64,000 nt of DNA. Origin: Mycoavidus cysteinexigens_B. Its GTDB lineage: Bacteria; Pseudomonadota; Gammaproteobacteria; Burkholderiales; Burkholderiaceae. The DNA lies in the NCBI GenBank assembly GCA_031963465.1, contig JASSUG010000002.1, positions 186,001 to 250,000 of the forward strand, given 5' to 3'. Within the stretch, counting starts at the first letter, position 1. Each line of letters starts with the position of its first letter. The notes below the pieces were generated by a model, which did no database searches, was not told where the DNA came from, and saw only the letters and a list, made by a program, of their open reading frames with translations. Below are positions 8,801-18,000 of this stretch, piece by piece. The position numbers and the translations under genes were made by a program.

Positions 8801-9830
8801 GATGATGCTCAAGGCGCGTCACTTCAAGCCAATTGCCATCTGGATCGACCATCCGCCACCAGATCAGATTATCCAGCGCCGTACCCCACAACACCGCTTT
8901 CTTGCCACCTGCATTCATCGCAATATTGCCGCCAATGCATGATGCATCGAGCGAAGTGGGATCAACCGCAAAGACATAGCCTGCTTGCTCAGCTGCCTCA
9001 GTGACGCGTCGCGTCACGACCCCCGCGCCGCTTAAAATCGTGGCGGCTTGACACGCTCTTGCGTGACCGGGCAGTTCAATCAATTCAACCGCGCCAAGTT
9101 GCTCAAGTTTTTCTGTATTCAGGACAGCTGACCAGGGGGTTAGCGGCACAGCCCCGCCGGTATAGCCGGTGCCGCCACCGCGCGGAATCACCGTCAACCC
9201 AAGTTCTATGCAGCCTTTAACTAAACCAGCCGTTTCGGCTTCATGATCCGGGGTCAGGACGACAAACGGAAATTCAATCCGCCAATCGGTGGCATCGGTC
9301 ACATGCGAGACACGCGAAAGGCCATCGAATTTCACATTATCTTTATGCGTATAGTGGCTTAGCACCTTTAACGCACGACGGCGTAGCGCATGTATTTGCT
9401 CAAATTCGACATTAAAAGCGGTGACTGCCCTGCGGGCTGCCACCATCAATTGCTCCACTCGGGCCGCACGCGTGCGGCTTACCGCGTCATCGTGCTCAGC
9501 CAAATCAGAGTGACGGCGCTTTTCGATTTCAGCGAGTCGATGATTAAGCGCTTTGATGAGCAGAGTCCGGCGCTTTGGATTATCAAGCAGATCGTCTTGT
9601 AAATAGGGGTTACGGCGTACTGCCCAAATATCCCCTAGCACTTCATAGAGCATCCGAGCAGAGCGACCTGTACCGCGTTGCCCGCGCAATTCGTCGAGCG
9701 CCTGCCAAGCTTCTTCGCCCAGCAGCCGGATGACGATTTCTCGATCAGCAAAAGAGGTATAGTTATACGGAATTTCGCGCAAGCGCGCAGCGGGTTGTTT
9801 TGCTTCAAAAACCTGAGATGATACGTTCAT
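5850..9830 (-). CDS. Giant FAD-linked oxidase / Fe-S oxidoreductase (DUF3683-GlcD-GlpC type fusion)
   Basis: A 1326-residue protein. The first ~150 residues match the DUF3683 region of Burkholderiales homologues. A PCMH-type FAD-binding domain follows (VIPRGGGTGYTGGAVPL near residue 213), then the FAD-linked oxidase C-terminal domain (HMHAGDGNVHTNIPV; GEHGIGITK). Two 4Fe-4S motifs appear as CLRCGKCKPVC near residue 858 and CTVCHKCLSPCPVN near 918. Two CCG domains contain YFPGCGSE, CCGYPQRG, HDPCHTP and CCGEAG. This architecture suggests membrane-peripheral oxidation of a D-2-hydroxy acid, such as lactate or glycolate, with electrons passing through Fe-S centres; the substrate is not proven. 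It is the first gene of a unit with the HIT protein and probably ubiE. Confidence 0.9.
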   Translation of the reverse strand: MNVSSQVFEAKQPAARLREIPYNYTSFADREIVIRLLGEEAWQALDELRGQRGTGRSARMLYEVLGDIWAVRRNPYLQDDLLDNPKRRTLLIKALNHRLAEIEKRRHSDLAEHDDAVSRTRAARVEQLMVAARRAVTAFNVEFEQIHALRRRALKVLSHYTHKDNVKFDGLSRVSHVTDATDWRIEFPFVVLTPDHEAETAGLVKGCIELGLTVIPRGGGTGYTGGAVPLTPWSAVLNTEKLEQLGAVELIELPGHARACQAATILSGAGVVTRRVTEAAEQAGYVFAVDPTSLDASCIGGNIAMNAGGKKAVLWGTALDNLIWWRMVDPDGNWLEVTRLEHHQGKIHEAPLTRFELKWFDGKRAPGEALLRIETLVIEGWRFRKEGLGKDVTDKFLAGLPGVQKEGCDGLITSARWLLHKMPAHIRTVCLEFFGQARDAIPGIVEIKQYLFEAAAAGRATLAGLEHLDQRYLRAVGYAAKSKQQGLDATLPKMVLIGDIVGDDADAVAAAASEVVRIANSKNGEGFVAVSAEARKRFWLDRSRTAAIAKHTNAFKINEDVVIPLHRMGEYTDHIERINIELSLKNKLQLVSALETFFKSQALPLSKSGEANDMPNAEWLEGRLQHVFDVLDKVHMRWEYVRAELATPLASAYTQLLQLGYAPLESAFEQRLSAQPQASLFDIVQDHTIRISWKNEILKPLQQIFNGAAFKPILDEVQAIHQRVLRGRLFIALHMHAGDGNVHTNIPVNSDNYEMLQDAHQTVARIMQLARSLDGVISGEHGIGITKLEFLSEPELADFRAYKRRVDPNGHFNQGKLLENADLRHAYTPSFGLMGYESLLMQQSDIGAIADSIKDCLRCGKCKPVCATHVPRANLLYSPRNKILATSLLIEAFLYEEQTRRGISLKHWDEFNDVADHCTVCHKCLSPCPVNIDFGDVSMNMRNLLRKMGKKKFNLGTAASLFFLNATAPRTIRFARQAMIGWGYKMQRLGHVVLKRFAKKQTARPPTSVGRAKVVEQVIHFVNKKMPGNLPKKTARALLDIEDNKIVPIIRNPHTTTVDSDAVFYFPGCGSERLFSQVGLATQAMLWHVGVQTVLPPGYLCCGYPQRGAGQEDKAGKIVTDNRVLFHRVANTLNYLDIKTVVVSCGTCYDQLAGYEFDKIFPGCRLIDIHEFLLEKGVKLEGVAGVRYMYHDPCHTPIKTMNPTQLVNQLMGTEAGPGQIEKSDRCCGEAGTFAITRPDISTQVRFRKEEELKKGAARVRADGFAGEVKVLTSCPSCLQGLARYHDDANIDADYIVVEMARHLLGENWLPDYVKQANAGGIERVLV

Positions 9831-9907
9831 GTCTACTTATAGCGAGCCAGCGGCCTTGCCGGCAATAATTGGCGCGAGATCGAATTGTACTGTATCGCTT
9901 ACGCGGC

Positions 9908-11101
9908 TTAAAAGAAAGCTGACTCCACTCCTTGCTCTTGCACTTCTGCCAAATGAGGCACAGGTTCCTCTTCCCTCACGGTTTTAAGCTCATCTGAAGT
10001 AAAGTAAACAAATTGTGCGCCCGTCTCAAACCAGTGCTCAAAATGGTTATCTTCTATCTCTTGCCACAACAGTTGGTCACCCACCATGGAATATTTATAC
10101 CATTTTTTATCGGCTTCAAAACGGCGAAATACTATCAGAAAATAAGATTCATCCTCTTTTTTCTGAAAATCTTCAACATTCTCAGATGCAATATCGAAAT
10201 TAGTTAATAACACTACTCTTTCAGCATTGATTATTTCATCTTTTGTAATATTAGCGTCACTTAGTTTAATAAATTTTTTCTCACAAAAATCTGCATCGGA
10301 TTGCCGATTAAAATATATCTGTAGTTTTATTTCTTCTTTGGAATCATCAGCATACAAGTAATACGTATCCCAACGTAAAAGGAGAGAAAAATAACTAGAA
10401 AGCCCACCAAAAACCTTTGATTTCAAATCGTTATATGAAATATCTAAATGAGAAATCTTATGTTCTAAGCTATTTGAACTGGACTTCGGCGACTCCACCC
10501 AATTTTCACTCATGGAAAGTTGGTTTATATCAGTCACAATCGCAAGAACAGACGAGATGGAAGACGCCGCGGCAACAGAAACAGGAAGAGAGTGATGCTT
10601 TTGTTTGCGTGCATGACGCTTCGCAAGAGAAAGATAAGTCTCCGAAGGCCATGATGCGGAATTCCTCTGCATCAAAGCCTGATCCATACTATGCCTAACA
10701 TTAGAAGGGCGAGGATTACGCCTAATCAGAGGCTCTACCTCCTGGCCTGCGCGACGACTCTCATTAGAAACAGGTGAGGTAGGGGATGATACGATTGATC
10801 TCGAATGAATAGGAGAAGAATAACGTCTAACCAGAGGGTCTTTCTTTTGGCCTGCACCACTCTCCCTAATAGCGTTATAAAGCCCAGACGCGGGCCATGA
10901 TACGGAATCGACAGCAGGTTTTAATAAGCCCCGGTGCTTCCTACCCTGAATCTCAAGCGGCTCTACGAACCCTTCACCCACTGGAAATTTATTTATAAAG
11001 TTAGGCCGAGGTGTGAGCGCAGATGTCGAAATAGACTCATCTCCCCCTCCACAAGCAACCACACTTAAACTTACAATTACCACAACAATAAATGACTTCA
11101 T
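9908..11101 (-). CDS. Putative secreted lipoprotein of unknown function
   Basis: 397 residues. I do not recognise the family. The N terminus MKSFIVVVIVSLSVVACGGG is a lipoprotein signal with lipobox VVAC. The next ~190 residues are Ser/Arg/Pro-rich and probably disordered, with an internal duplication: AGQKKDPLVRRYSS and AGQEVEPLIRRNPR, also visible in the DNA. The C-terminal half is charged, rich in aromatic residues and AT-rich (YYLYADDSKEEIKLQIYFNR; FRRFEADKKWYKYSM). Base composition is clearly lower in GC than the genes on either side, which suggests acquisition. An export-dependent surface or host-directed role is possible but unproven. Confidence 0.7.
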   Translation of the reverse strand: MKSFIVVVIVSLSVVACGGGDESISTSALTPRPNFINKFPVGEGFVEPLEIQGRKHRGLLKPAVDSVSWPASGLYNAIRESGAGQKKDPLVRRYSSPIHSRSIVSSPTSPVSNESRRAGQEVEPLIRRNPRPSNVRHSMDQALMQRNSASWPSETYLSLAKRHARKQKHHSLPVSVAAASSISSVLAIVTDINQLSMSENWVESPKSSSNSLEHKISHLDISYNDLKSKVFGGLSSYFSLLLRWDTYYLYADDSKEEIKLQIYFNRQSDADFCEKKFIKLSDANITKDEIINAERVVLLTNFDIASENVEDFQKKEDESYFLIVFRRFEADKKWYKYSMVGDQLLWQEIEDNHFEHWFETGAQFVYFTSDELKTVREEEPVPHLAEVQEQGVESAFF

Positions 11102-11223
11102 TAAATTTCTCTTTCATGTTTTTTAACTGCCCCCCTTAATAAATATTTAACTAACCTAAGTCCATCAAGTCGATAAAGACCCAATTGACAGGCTTGCCTC
11201 TTAATTTTGTTCAATGCATTGAA

Positions 11224-11252
11224 TCATCTGTTGCGGCTAATTTTACTATAAT
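11224..11252 (+). promoter_or_regulatory. Possible promoter upstream of queF
   Basis: A consensus -10 box TATAAT lies at 11247-11252 in the AT-rich gap before queF. The hexamer 17 bp upstream (TCATCT) is a poor -35 box. Nothing else is recognisable in the gap 11102-11396. Confidence 0.25.
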
Positions 11253-11396
11253 GTTGCATTATCCGAATATTTAGGGTATTTAGCGCTATGATTGCTGGTT
11301 TTCATCAGCACTCCAACCGTTTTGAGTTACCCTTGGACTACCGCACTGGGATGAAGCGCCACCCCAGTCTACTCGCTATTTTTAGGTTAAGAACCC

Positions 11397-12221
11397 ATGC
11401 ATCCGCACCTGTCCCCGCTTGGTCAAGCGACTGAATATAGTACCCCCTACGACCCTAACTTGCTGTTTCCGATTGCGCGCCAGCCGCTGCGCGAGCAAAT
11501 TGGTATCTCAGCGGCATTGCCTTTTTTGGGCGCCGATATTTGGAATGCCTATGAACTATCGTGGCTTAATGAACGAGGCAAGCCTCAGATCGCGCTAGCG
11601 CGCATCGTCATTCCAGCAGATTCACCCAACCTAGTCGAATCAAAATCGCTCAAGTTATATCTAGGCTCATTTGCCCAAGCAAAATTTGCCTCAGCAGATC
11701 AAGTCCGCACCCTGATCAGCGATGATTTGTCTGCGCTATGTGGCATGCCAGTATCGATTATTTTGACTCAAGCCGCGGCTTTCGCTACCTTGCACTGGCA
11801 AGAACTTGACGGCTTGCTGCTTGACCGGCTTGAACTGGATATCGAGCAGTATGAGACCGCACCTGAATTATTATCAGCACACTTTAACCAGGCTGACATA
11901 GAAGAAACGCTCGTCTCTAATTTACTCAAATCAAACTGCCCCGTCACCGGCCAACCTGACTGGGCCAGCATTCAGATCCGCTATACTGGGGCGCCAATTG
12001 ATCATGCCGGCTTATTGCGCTATCTGATCTCTTATCGGCTGCATACTGGCTTTCACGAGCAATGCGTTGAGCGTATTTTTATGGACCTGATGCAGATTTG
12101 CCGGCCGGACAAACTCGCCGTCTATGCGCGCTATACGCGGCGTGGCGGGCTTGATATTAACCCTTTCAGAGCGAATTTTAATCTAGCGCTACCGAATAAT
12201 ATGCGTACCGCTCGCCAATAA
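11397..12221 (+). CDS. queF: NADPH-dependent 7-cyano-7-deazaguanine reductase QueF
   Basis: Reduces preQ0 to preQ1 in queuosine synthesis (tRNA wobble modification). The 274-residue length is that of the long, two-domain (E. coli-type) QueF. The N-terminal domain has the QueF signature ESKSLKLYLGSFAQAKF, the C-terminal domain the catalytic cysteine in SNCPVTGQPDWASIQI, and the end LISYRLHTGFHEQCVERIF is typical. The gene stands alone on the plus strand between two minus-strand genes and so needs its own promoter. Function follows from family motifs. Confidence 0.96.
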   Translation: MHPHLSPLGQATEYSTPYDPNLLFPIARQPLREQIGISAALPFLGADIWNAYELSWLNERGKPQIALARIVIPADSPNLVESKSLKLYLGSFAQAKFASADQVRTLISDDLSALCGMPVSIILTQAAAFATLHWQELDGLLLDRLELDIEQYETAPELLSAHFNQADIEETLVSNLLKSNCPVTGQPDWASIQIRYTGAPIDHAGLLRYLISYRLHTGFHEQCVERIFMDLMQICRPDKLAVYARYTRRGGLDINPFRANFNLALPNNMRTARQ

Positions 12222-12307
12222 TACAGCCGCTCTTCAGGGGCGTTTAACGAGACGGAGCGGACTTCGCCGCTTCTTCGCGAACCAATGAATACGCACGCGA
12301 AGCATAT

Positions 12308-14305
12308 TCAAACCTGCTTTGCTTCATCGAAAAACGCCTGCACTTCACTCAAATCACGCGTCCGTTTAAACGCTGGCAAACTTTGCCAAATCCGCCGTCC
12401 ATACGGCTTATCAATCAAGCGCGAATCACAAATCATCAATACGCCGCGATCCGTTTCAGCCCGAATCAAGCGGCCAGCGCCTTGCTTTAAGGCAATCACT
12501 GCTTGCGGTAATTGATAATCAACAAACGGACTCAGCCCTTGCTTCTCAAGCAAGGCAAGCCGTGCCGCCAGCACCGGATCATCGGGTGGCGCGAACGGCA
12601 ATTTATCAATGATCACCAGTGACAAAGCACCGCCACGGACATCCACGCCCTCCCAAAAGCTTTGACTTCCCACTAAGATGGCATTGCCGGCGTGTTGAAA
12701 ACGCTCAAGCAATTCTCCTCGGCTCGCTTCCCCTTGCACCAATAATGGAAAATTCCAGGTGCGCGTTTGACTGACTGCGCGTAAGCGCTGCGCAATTTGG
12801 TTGACCGCGCGCAACGTCGTGCATAAAACAAAAGCGCGCCCACCCGCGGCCTCAAGCACGGGTAAAACAGCCTCCCAAAGCGCATCGATAAAATCGGGCG
12901 AAGCGGGTTGCGGCAATCCTTTCGGTACATATAACAAAGCTTGCTGAGCGTAATCGAATGGACTGGGTAAACTCATTGAGCGCTCTGCATCAAGTCCCAT
13001 TTGCGCCGCATAATGCTTAAAATCACCTTTAACCGATAACGTCGCCGAAGTGAAAATCCAAGCACGTGGGGTATCCGCGCGCTGCTTCTCAAAAATCGCG
13101 GCAATCGACAGGGGCGTGATATGCAATTGCACCGAATGCGAAAACACTTCGATCCAGCAGACATGATCTGTTTGAGCCGGCGCAGTTGTCTGAAAATATT
13201 CCAGCGCATCATGCAATTCACGCGTGCGCCGCAAACAAGCAAGTAGAGGCTCGGCCCGCTCAGCTTGAGCTGCCAGCGTCACCATCAAGGTGGCAAGCTG
13301 AGCCATTAAATCGGCAAGCGCCTCAAACAAAGGATGATCAGGAGCGAGCTGAGCCAGCGGAAACTTGGCGTTTTGCGTCTCAAACGCCAGCCGTACATCA
13401 CGTGCGGCTTGACCAAGCATGGCCCCTAGATCGACCCAGTCAGCCGCATCGCGGGCGGACTGAAGCCCTTCAGCCGTGATATCTCGCGCCAACTCCAGAA
13501 ACTGACTGGTAGAAATGGCATCGCCAAAAAAAAGCGTGGCGGTGGCGGGTAATTGATGCGCTTCGTCAAAGATCACCGTATTGGCGCTGGGTAATAATTC
13601 AGCTGCGCCGCTATCCTTCAGCATGATATCTGCAAAAAAGAGATGATGATTGACCACCACCATATCGGCCTGCTGCGCTTCGCGGCGGGCGCGCATCACA
13701 AAACATTCTTTATAGTGCGAACATTCCTGGCCGAGACAATTCTCCCGCGTTGACGTCACCAGTCCCCAGACTGGAGCTTCTTCAGGCACCGTCGCAAGCT
13801 CTGCTTTGTCGCCGCTTTGCGTGATTTTGGCAAAACGGATAATGTCGCGTAACTGGGCCATGTCTTGTGGCGAAGGCAATCTACCGCTACTGACGGCGCG
13901 CTGCAAATAGTGATGACAAATATAGTTGGCCCGGCCTTTGAGCATCGCCACCGATACCGGCGCCGCCAGAGCCTCACGCACCATCGGGATATCACGCGCA
14001 AAGAGCTGATCCTGCAAATGCTTAGTACCGGTCGAGATAATGACTTTGCCGCCCCACAAAATAGCCGGGATCAGATAGGCGAAGGTTTTACCTGTGCCTG
14101 TGCCAGCTTCAACCAGCAATGTGCTGTCGCTATGAGCCCCGATATCAATGGTCGCAGCAACTGCCCGCGCCATCGCAAGCTGGGCGGCGCGTGGGCGATA
14201 CCCCGCTAGCTTGCGCGCGAGCGGGCCATCCGTCGCAAAGAGGATTTCAAGCTGAGCGTTGTGTTGCGCATCCAAGCCGCTTGCTAGCGATTCATCGAGC
14301 GACAT
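12308..14305 (-). CDS. DinG/YoaA-family ATP-dependent DNA helicase
   Basis: An XPD-like superfamily 2 helicase of 665 residues. Walker A is EAGTGTGKTFAYLIP near residue 67; the DEAH box is VIFDEAHQLPATA near 242. Cysteines CHHYL (near 130) and CLGQECSHYKEC (near 188-199) are placed like the 4Fe-4S cluster ligands of DinG/YoaA. Motif VI reads QGAGRLIRAETDRGVLM near 615. Members unwind 5'-tailed duplexes, R-loops or D-loops in repair; which homologue this is (DinG or YoaA) is not clear. Its start overlaps by 14 bp the end of the upstream secreted-protein gene, so the two may be cotranscribed. Confidence 0.93.
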   Translation of the reverse strand: MSLDESLASGLDAQHNAQLEILFATDGPLARKLAGYRPRAAQLAMARAVAATIDIGAHSDSTLLVEAGTGTGKTFAYLIPAILWGGKVIISTGTKHLQDQLFARDIPMVREALAAPVSVAMLKGRANYICHHYLQRAVSSGRLPSPQDMAQLRDIIRFAKITQSGDKAELATVPEEAPVWGLVTSTRENCLGQECSHYKECFVMRARREAQQADMVVVNHHLFFADIMLKDSGAAELLPSANTVIFDEAHQLPATATLFFGDAISTSQFLELARDITAEGLQSARDAADWVDLGAMLGQAARDVRLAFETQNAKFPLAQLAPDHPLFEALADLMAQLATLMVTLAAQAERAEPLLACLRRTRELHDALEYFQTTAPAQTDHVCWIEVFSHSVQLHITPLSIAAIFEKQRADTPRAWIFTSATLSVKGDFKHYAAQMGLDAERSMSLPSPFDYAQQALLYVPKGLPQPASPDFIDALWEAVLPVLEAAGGRAFVLCTTLRAVNQIAQRLRAVSQTRTWNFPLLVQGEASRGELLERFQHAGNAILVGSQSFWEGVDVRGGALSLVIIDKLPFAPPDDPVLAARLALLEKQGLSPFVDYQLPQAVIALKQGAGRLIRAETDRGVLMICDSRLIDKPYGRRIWQSLPAFKRTRDLSEVQAFFDEAKQV

Positions 14306-14834
14306 CTGAACCCGGCTTGTGCTGACGCTGTGCCGAGCGCGCTGCTTGACGTCGTTTCACGGCTTGCTGCTTGGCGTCATAACGCGCCACTTGCTGGGCG
14401 TTACGGGCAGAACGCACACGCGCTTGCTCCAGCTTACGCCGATGGTCAGCCTGTTTATCTCGGTAACGCGCCTGGTTGCGCCGCTCTTGCGCTTTGCGCT
14501 GCGGCCAAGAAGCCGCTTCTTGCGCCCGCCGTTGCGCTAAATGTTCAGCATACTGTTGTGCGCGCAGCGTGCGCCACTCACGATCAAGTGCTAACTGCTC
14601 TTGACGCAGCGCAGCGCTATCATCGTGCATCTTGGCGCGCGTTTTATTTAAGCAATAATTAACAAAAAAACGAGAATAGCAATGATGCTGCTCGAAGGCG
14701 TAGCCGTAATCGAGCGCCGCGGCACGCTGATCAAGCGCTGCTTGGCGTGCATCAAGCATAGCCTGCACACCATCATCAGCGCGTACGCCTAAAGAGAGCA
14801 CCAAAAAAAGAATGGCCAGAAGTGAATAGAACAT
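14292..14834 (-). CDS. Small secreted coiled-coil protein, function unknown
   Basis: 180 residues. A cleavable signal peptide (MFYSLLAILFLVLSLGVRA) is followed by a short region with two cysteines (HHCYSRFFVNYCLNKTRAK) that could form a disulfide. A long Arg/Gln/Ala-rich charged helix follows, rich in QARVRSARNAQQVARYDAKQ-type sequence and strongly coiled-coil in character. Similar short periplasmic proteins occur beside the helicase gene in Burkholderia, as I recall. The last 14 bp overlap the helicase start. No enzymatic motif is seen. Confidence 0.7.
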   Translation of the reverse strand: MFYSLLAILFLVLSLGVRADDGVQAMLDARQAALDQRAAALDYGYAFEQHHCYSRFFVNYCLNKTRAKMHDDSAALRQEQLALDREWRTLRAQQYAEHLAQRRAQEAASWPQRKAQERRNQARYRDKQADHRRKLEQARVRSARNAQQVARYDAKQQAVKRRQAARSAQRQHKPGSDVAR

Positions 14835-15086
14835 AGAGAGGATTCTAACGCGTTCTTAGTTGCTTAGCTCATTTATAGCAGTCAACTTTCATCTGTTGGC
14901 AGATATGGCTTGCTGGGTTAGGGCTGCATGGGGTCGTCTCAGAAATATGTGCGTTGATATTAATTCTCAACTCGAAAGTTCTCTGCCTCTTTTTGTGCTT
15001 CCACGCCTAAGCTTAAAGCTCTTCTTCATAATAAGCTTTCTTTATTTAGGCTAAAGCATTTCAAATGCACGCAGACTTGCTCGATT

Positions 15087-18000
15087 TCAAGCGAAATTGA
15101 GATGAATAGTTCCAGATCTGTTGCCTGCTTGGGCAGGTAGCGTGAATGCTGGCGCTTCTGCGCTTTGTATCAGTAATGGCCGCGCTTCTTGCCCCTCAGT
15201 CTGGTGCGGCTCTCCCGTCGCGCCGCGTTGCTTGAGTAGCTGTGCATTCCTCGCACTGAGTCCGATCACCTCTTGAATGGACATCCCGGGCGCCGTCAAT
15301 GTTGTTTGTGCTGAGGCCCAGTGTAATGTCACGTGGCACGTCTCACCGTCCCGATGCACTTGCCAAAGGCGTATCACTTTGTCGTCACTTCCCGTTGCCA
15401 GCCAGACTCCTTCAGCGCTCGTGTACCAAGCAACAGAATTGACACCCCCATTAAAACCTTGAATCACGGTTAAACATTGGCCTGAATTCATCGACCACAG
15501 CCGCACCGTATTGTCATCACTGCCCGAGGCCAGTATTCGGCCATCGCTGGAGAACGCGACGCTTGTCACGAAGTGAGTATGTCCTTTAAACGAATGCAAC
15601 AGTTTTTTCTCGGCTGCCGACCACAGCCGCACCGTCTTGTCCTCACTGCCGGAGGCCAGCGTTTGTCCATTGCTTGAAAACGCGACGCTTGTCACCTCGT
15701 GGGTATGTCCTTCGAACGTGTGCCACGGCTTTTGCTCGGTGACCGACCACAGCCGCACTGTCCAGTCCCCACTGCCCGAGGCTAGCGTTTGTCCATCGCT
15801 TGAGAACGCGACACTTGTCACCATCTTGGTATGTCCGTCGAACGTGTGCACCGGCTGGTTCTCGGCGACCGACCACAGCCGTACCGTCTTGTCCCAACTG
15901 CCCGAGGCCAGCATTTGCCCATCGTTTGAGAAGGCGACGCTTGTTACCGAGTTGGTATGTCCTGTGAACGTGTGCACCGGCTTGTTCTCGGCGACCGACC
16001 ACAGCCGTACCATATTGTCATCACTGCCCGAGGCCAGCGTTTGTCCATCGCCGGAGAACGCGACGCTTGTCACCGAGTTGGTATGTCCTTTGAACGTGTG
16101 CACCGGCTTGTTCTCGGCAACCGACCACAGCCGCACCGTATCGTCCCAACTGCCCGAGGCCAGCGTTTGCCCATCGCTTGAGAACGCGACGCTTCTCACC
16201 TCGTGGGTATATCCTTCGAACGTGCGCCACGGCTTTTGCTCGGTGACCGACCACAGCCGCACCGTATTGTCCCAACTGCCCGAAGCCAGCGTTTGTCCAT
16301 CGCTTGAGAGCACGACGCTTGTCACCGAGTCGGTATGTCCTTCGAACGTGTGCACCGGCTTGTTCTCGGCGACCGACCACAGCCGCACCGTATTGTCCCA
16401 ACTGCCCGAAGCCAGCGTTTGTCCATCGCTTGAGAACGCGACGCTTGTCACCGAGTCGGTATGTCCTTCGAACGTGTGCACCGGCTTGTTCTCGGCGACC
16501 GACCACAGCCGCACCGTATTGTCCCAACTGCCGGAGGCCAGCGTTTGTCCATGGCTTGAAAACGCGACGCTTGTCACCTCGTGGGTATGTCCTTCGAGCG
16601 TGTACCACGGCTTTTGCTCGGCGACCGACCACAGCCGTACCGTCGCGTCCCTACCGCCGGAGGCCAGCGTTTGTCCATCGCTTGAGAACGCGACGCTTGT
16701 CACCGAGTTGGTATGTCCTTTGAACGTGTGCCACGGTTTTTGCTCGGCGACCGACCACAGCCGCACCGTATTGTCATCACTGCCCGAGGCCAGCGTTTGT
16801 CCATCGCGTGAGAATGCGAGGCTTGTCACCGAGTTGGTATGTCCTTTGAACGTGTGCACCGGCTTATTCTCGGCGACCGACCACAGCTGCACCGTATTGT
16901 CCCAACTGCCGGAGGCCAGCGTTTGTCCATCGCGTGAGAACTCGACGCTTGTCACCAAGCTGGTATGCCCTTCGAACGTATGCACATGCGCTAATGTCTC
17001 GACTTCATACAGCGCCAGCTTTCCTGGTTCAGACAAGCCGCCTACTGCAGCCACTAAGTAGCGCCCATCGGGCGAATAGCGGCAAGCATTAACTCTGCTC
17101 TCAAGTCGCAAACTCGGCAACTCCCCAAACTGTACGCCTTGCATTTTGGCAGCGCTGAAATCTGCGCTGCGCAGCCATGCCCCTTGCAAGCAGACTTTTC
17201 TTAAATCGGTCTGCTGGCCTCCTGGAATCGATTGGAATTGAGCACTATCCAAAACCCCATAACTTAAGTCGGCCCCAGGAATCTGAATACCTTTGAAATC
17301 TGCCCCATTGAATTGCACCCCCGCTCTAACCAAAATGGTGATCGCATTGGCCGCTGCTTGGCGGACCCCAGCAACGATTTTGGAGCGCTTGATAATCGCT
17401 AAGAGCTGTTCCTTAAAGGTGGGTTCTTGCTTAACACGGTCGGTCAACCATTGCACCACACCCAGATCGCTAACCCAATGCTTGGGAGCTAACGATACGT
17501 CTGGCAGCATTCTAGAAGGTAGAGTAGGTTGGCCTTCAAAACTATAGATTGAAGCGTCGCTACGGCGACGGGAGCGGGTGCTTAGTGCCGTGCACGCATC
17601 CAACGACTCGAAAAGCGCCCGCGCTACAAAATATTCCAGCAGCGATTTATGGATAAAGTGGTATTGATTGCCACTCCCAGTCATCGGCCAAGCTTCTCGC
17701 AGCAGTTGCTTCTTCTCTTCGCGCCCAAAAAAAGCATCCTTCCAGCTCCCTTCATCTTTGAATAAAGAATACTCAACCACTGGATTACCCGCATTCTTGG
17801 TATACAGATGCACCGCTAAGTCTTGCACAAATCGAAGTCCGTTCTGAGCAAAGCCATCATCAGGCATCGCTCTAAAAATCTCGTTTTTCTTTCCGGTTAG
17901 ATTTTGTGCACTTAAGCGCTGCTCGTTACGCTCGAACCAGAGTCTGGCGAACTGGTCATACAAGTCTAAACGCAACTGGATGGCACTTTGCCCTCTTCCT

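Noticed and set aside
14860..15054. 64-codon hydrophobic open frame between the secreted coiled-coil gene and the NACHT gene
   Set aside because: No ribosome-binding site or known similarity; the gap is short and AT-rich, so chance is likely.
15637..17061. A 474-codon plus-strand open frame across the WD40 array of the NACHT gene
   Set aside because: It is antisense to the 126-bp repeats and stays open only because the repeat unit is a multiple of three and nearly identical. It has the same 42-codon periodicity and no independent start or family.
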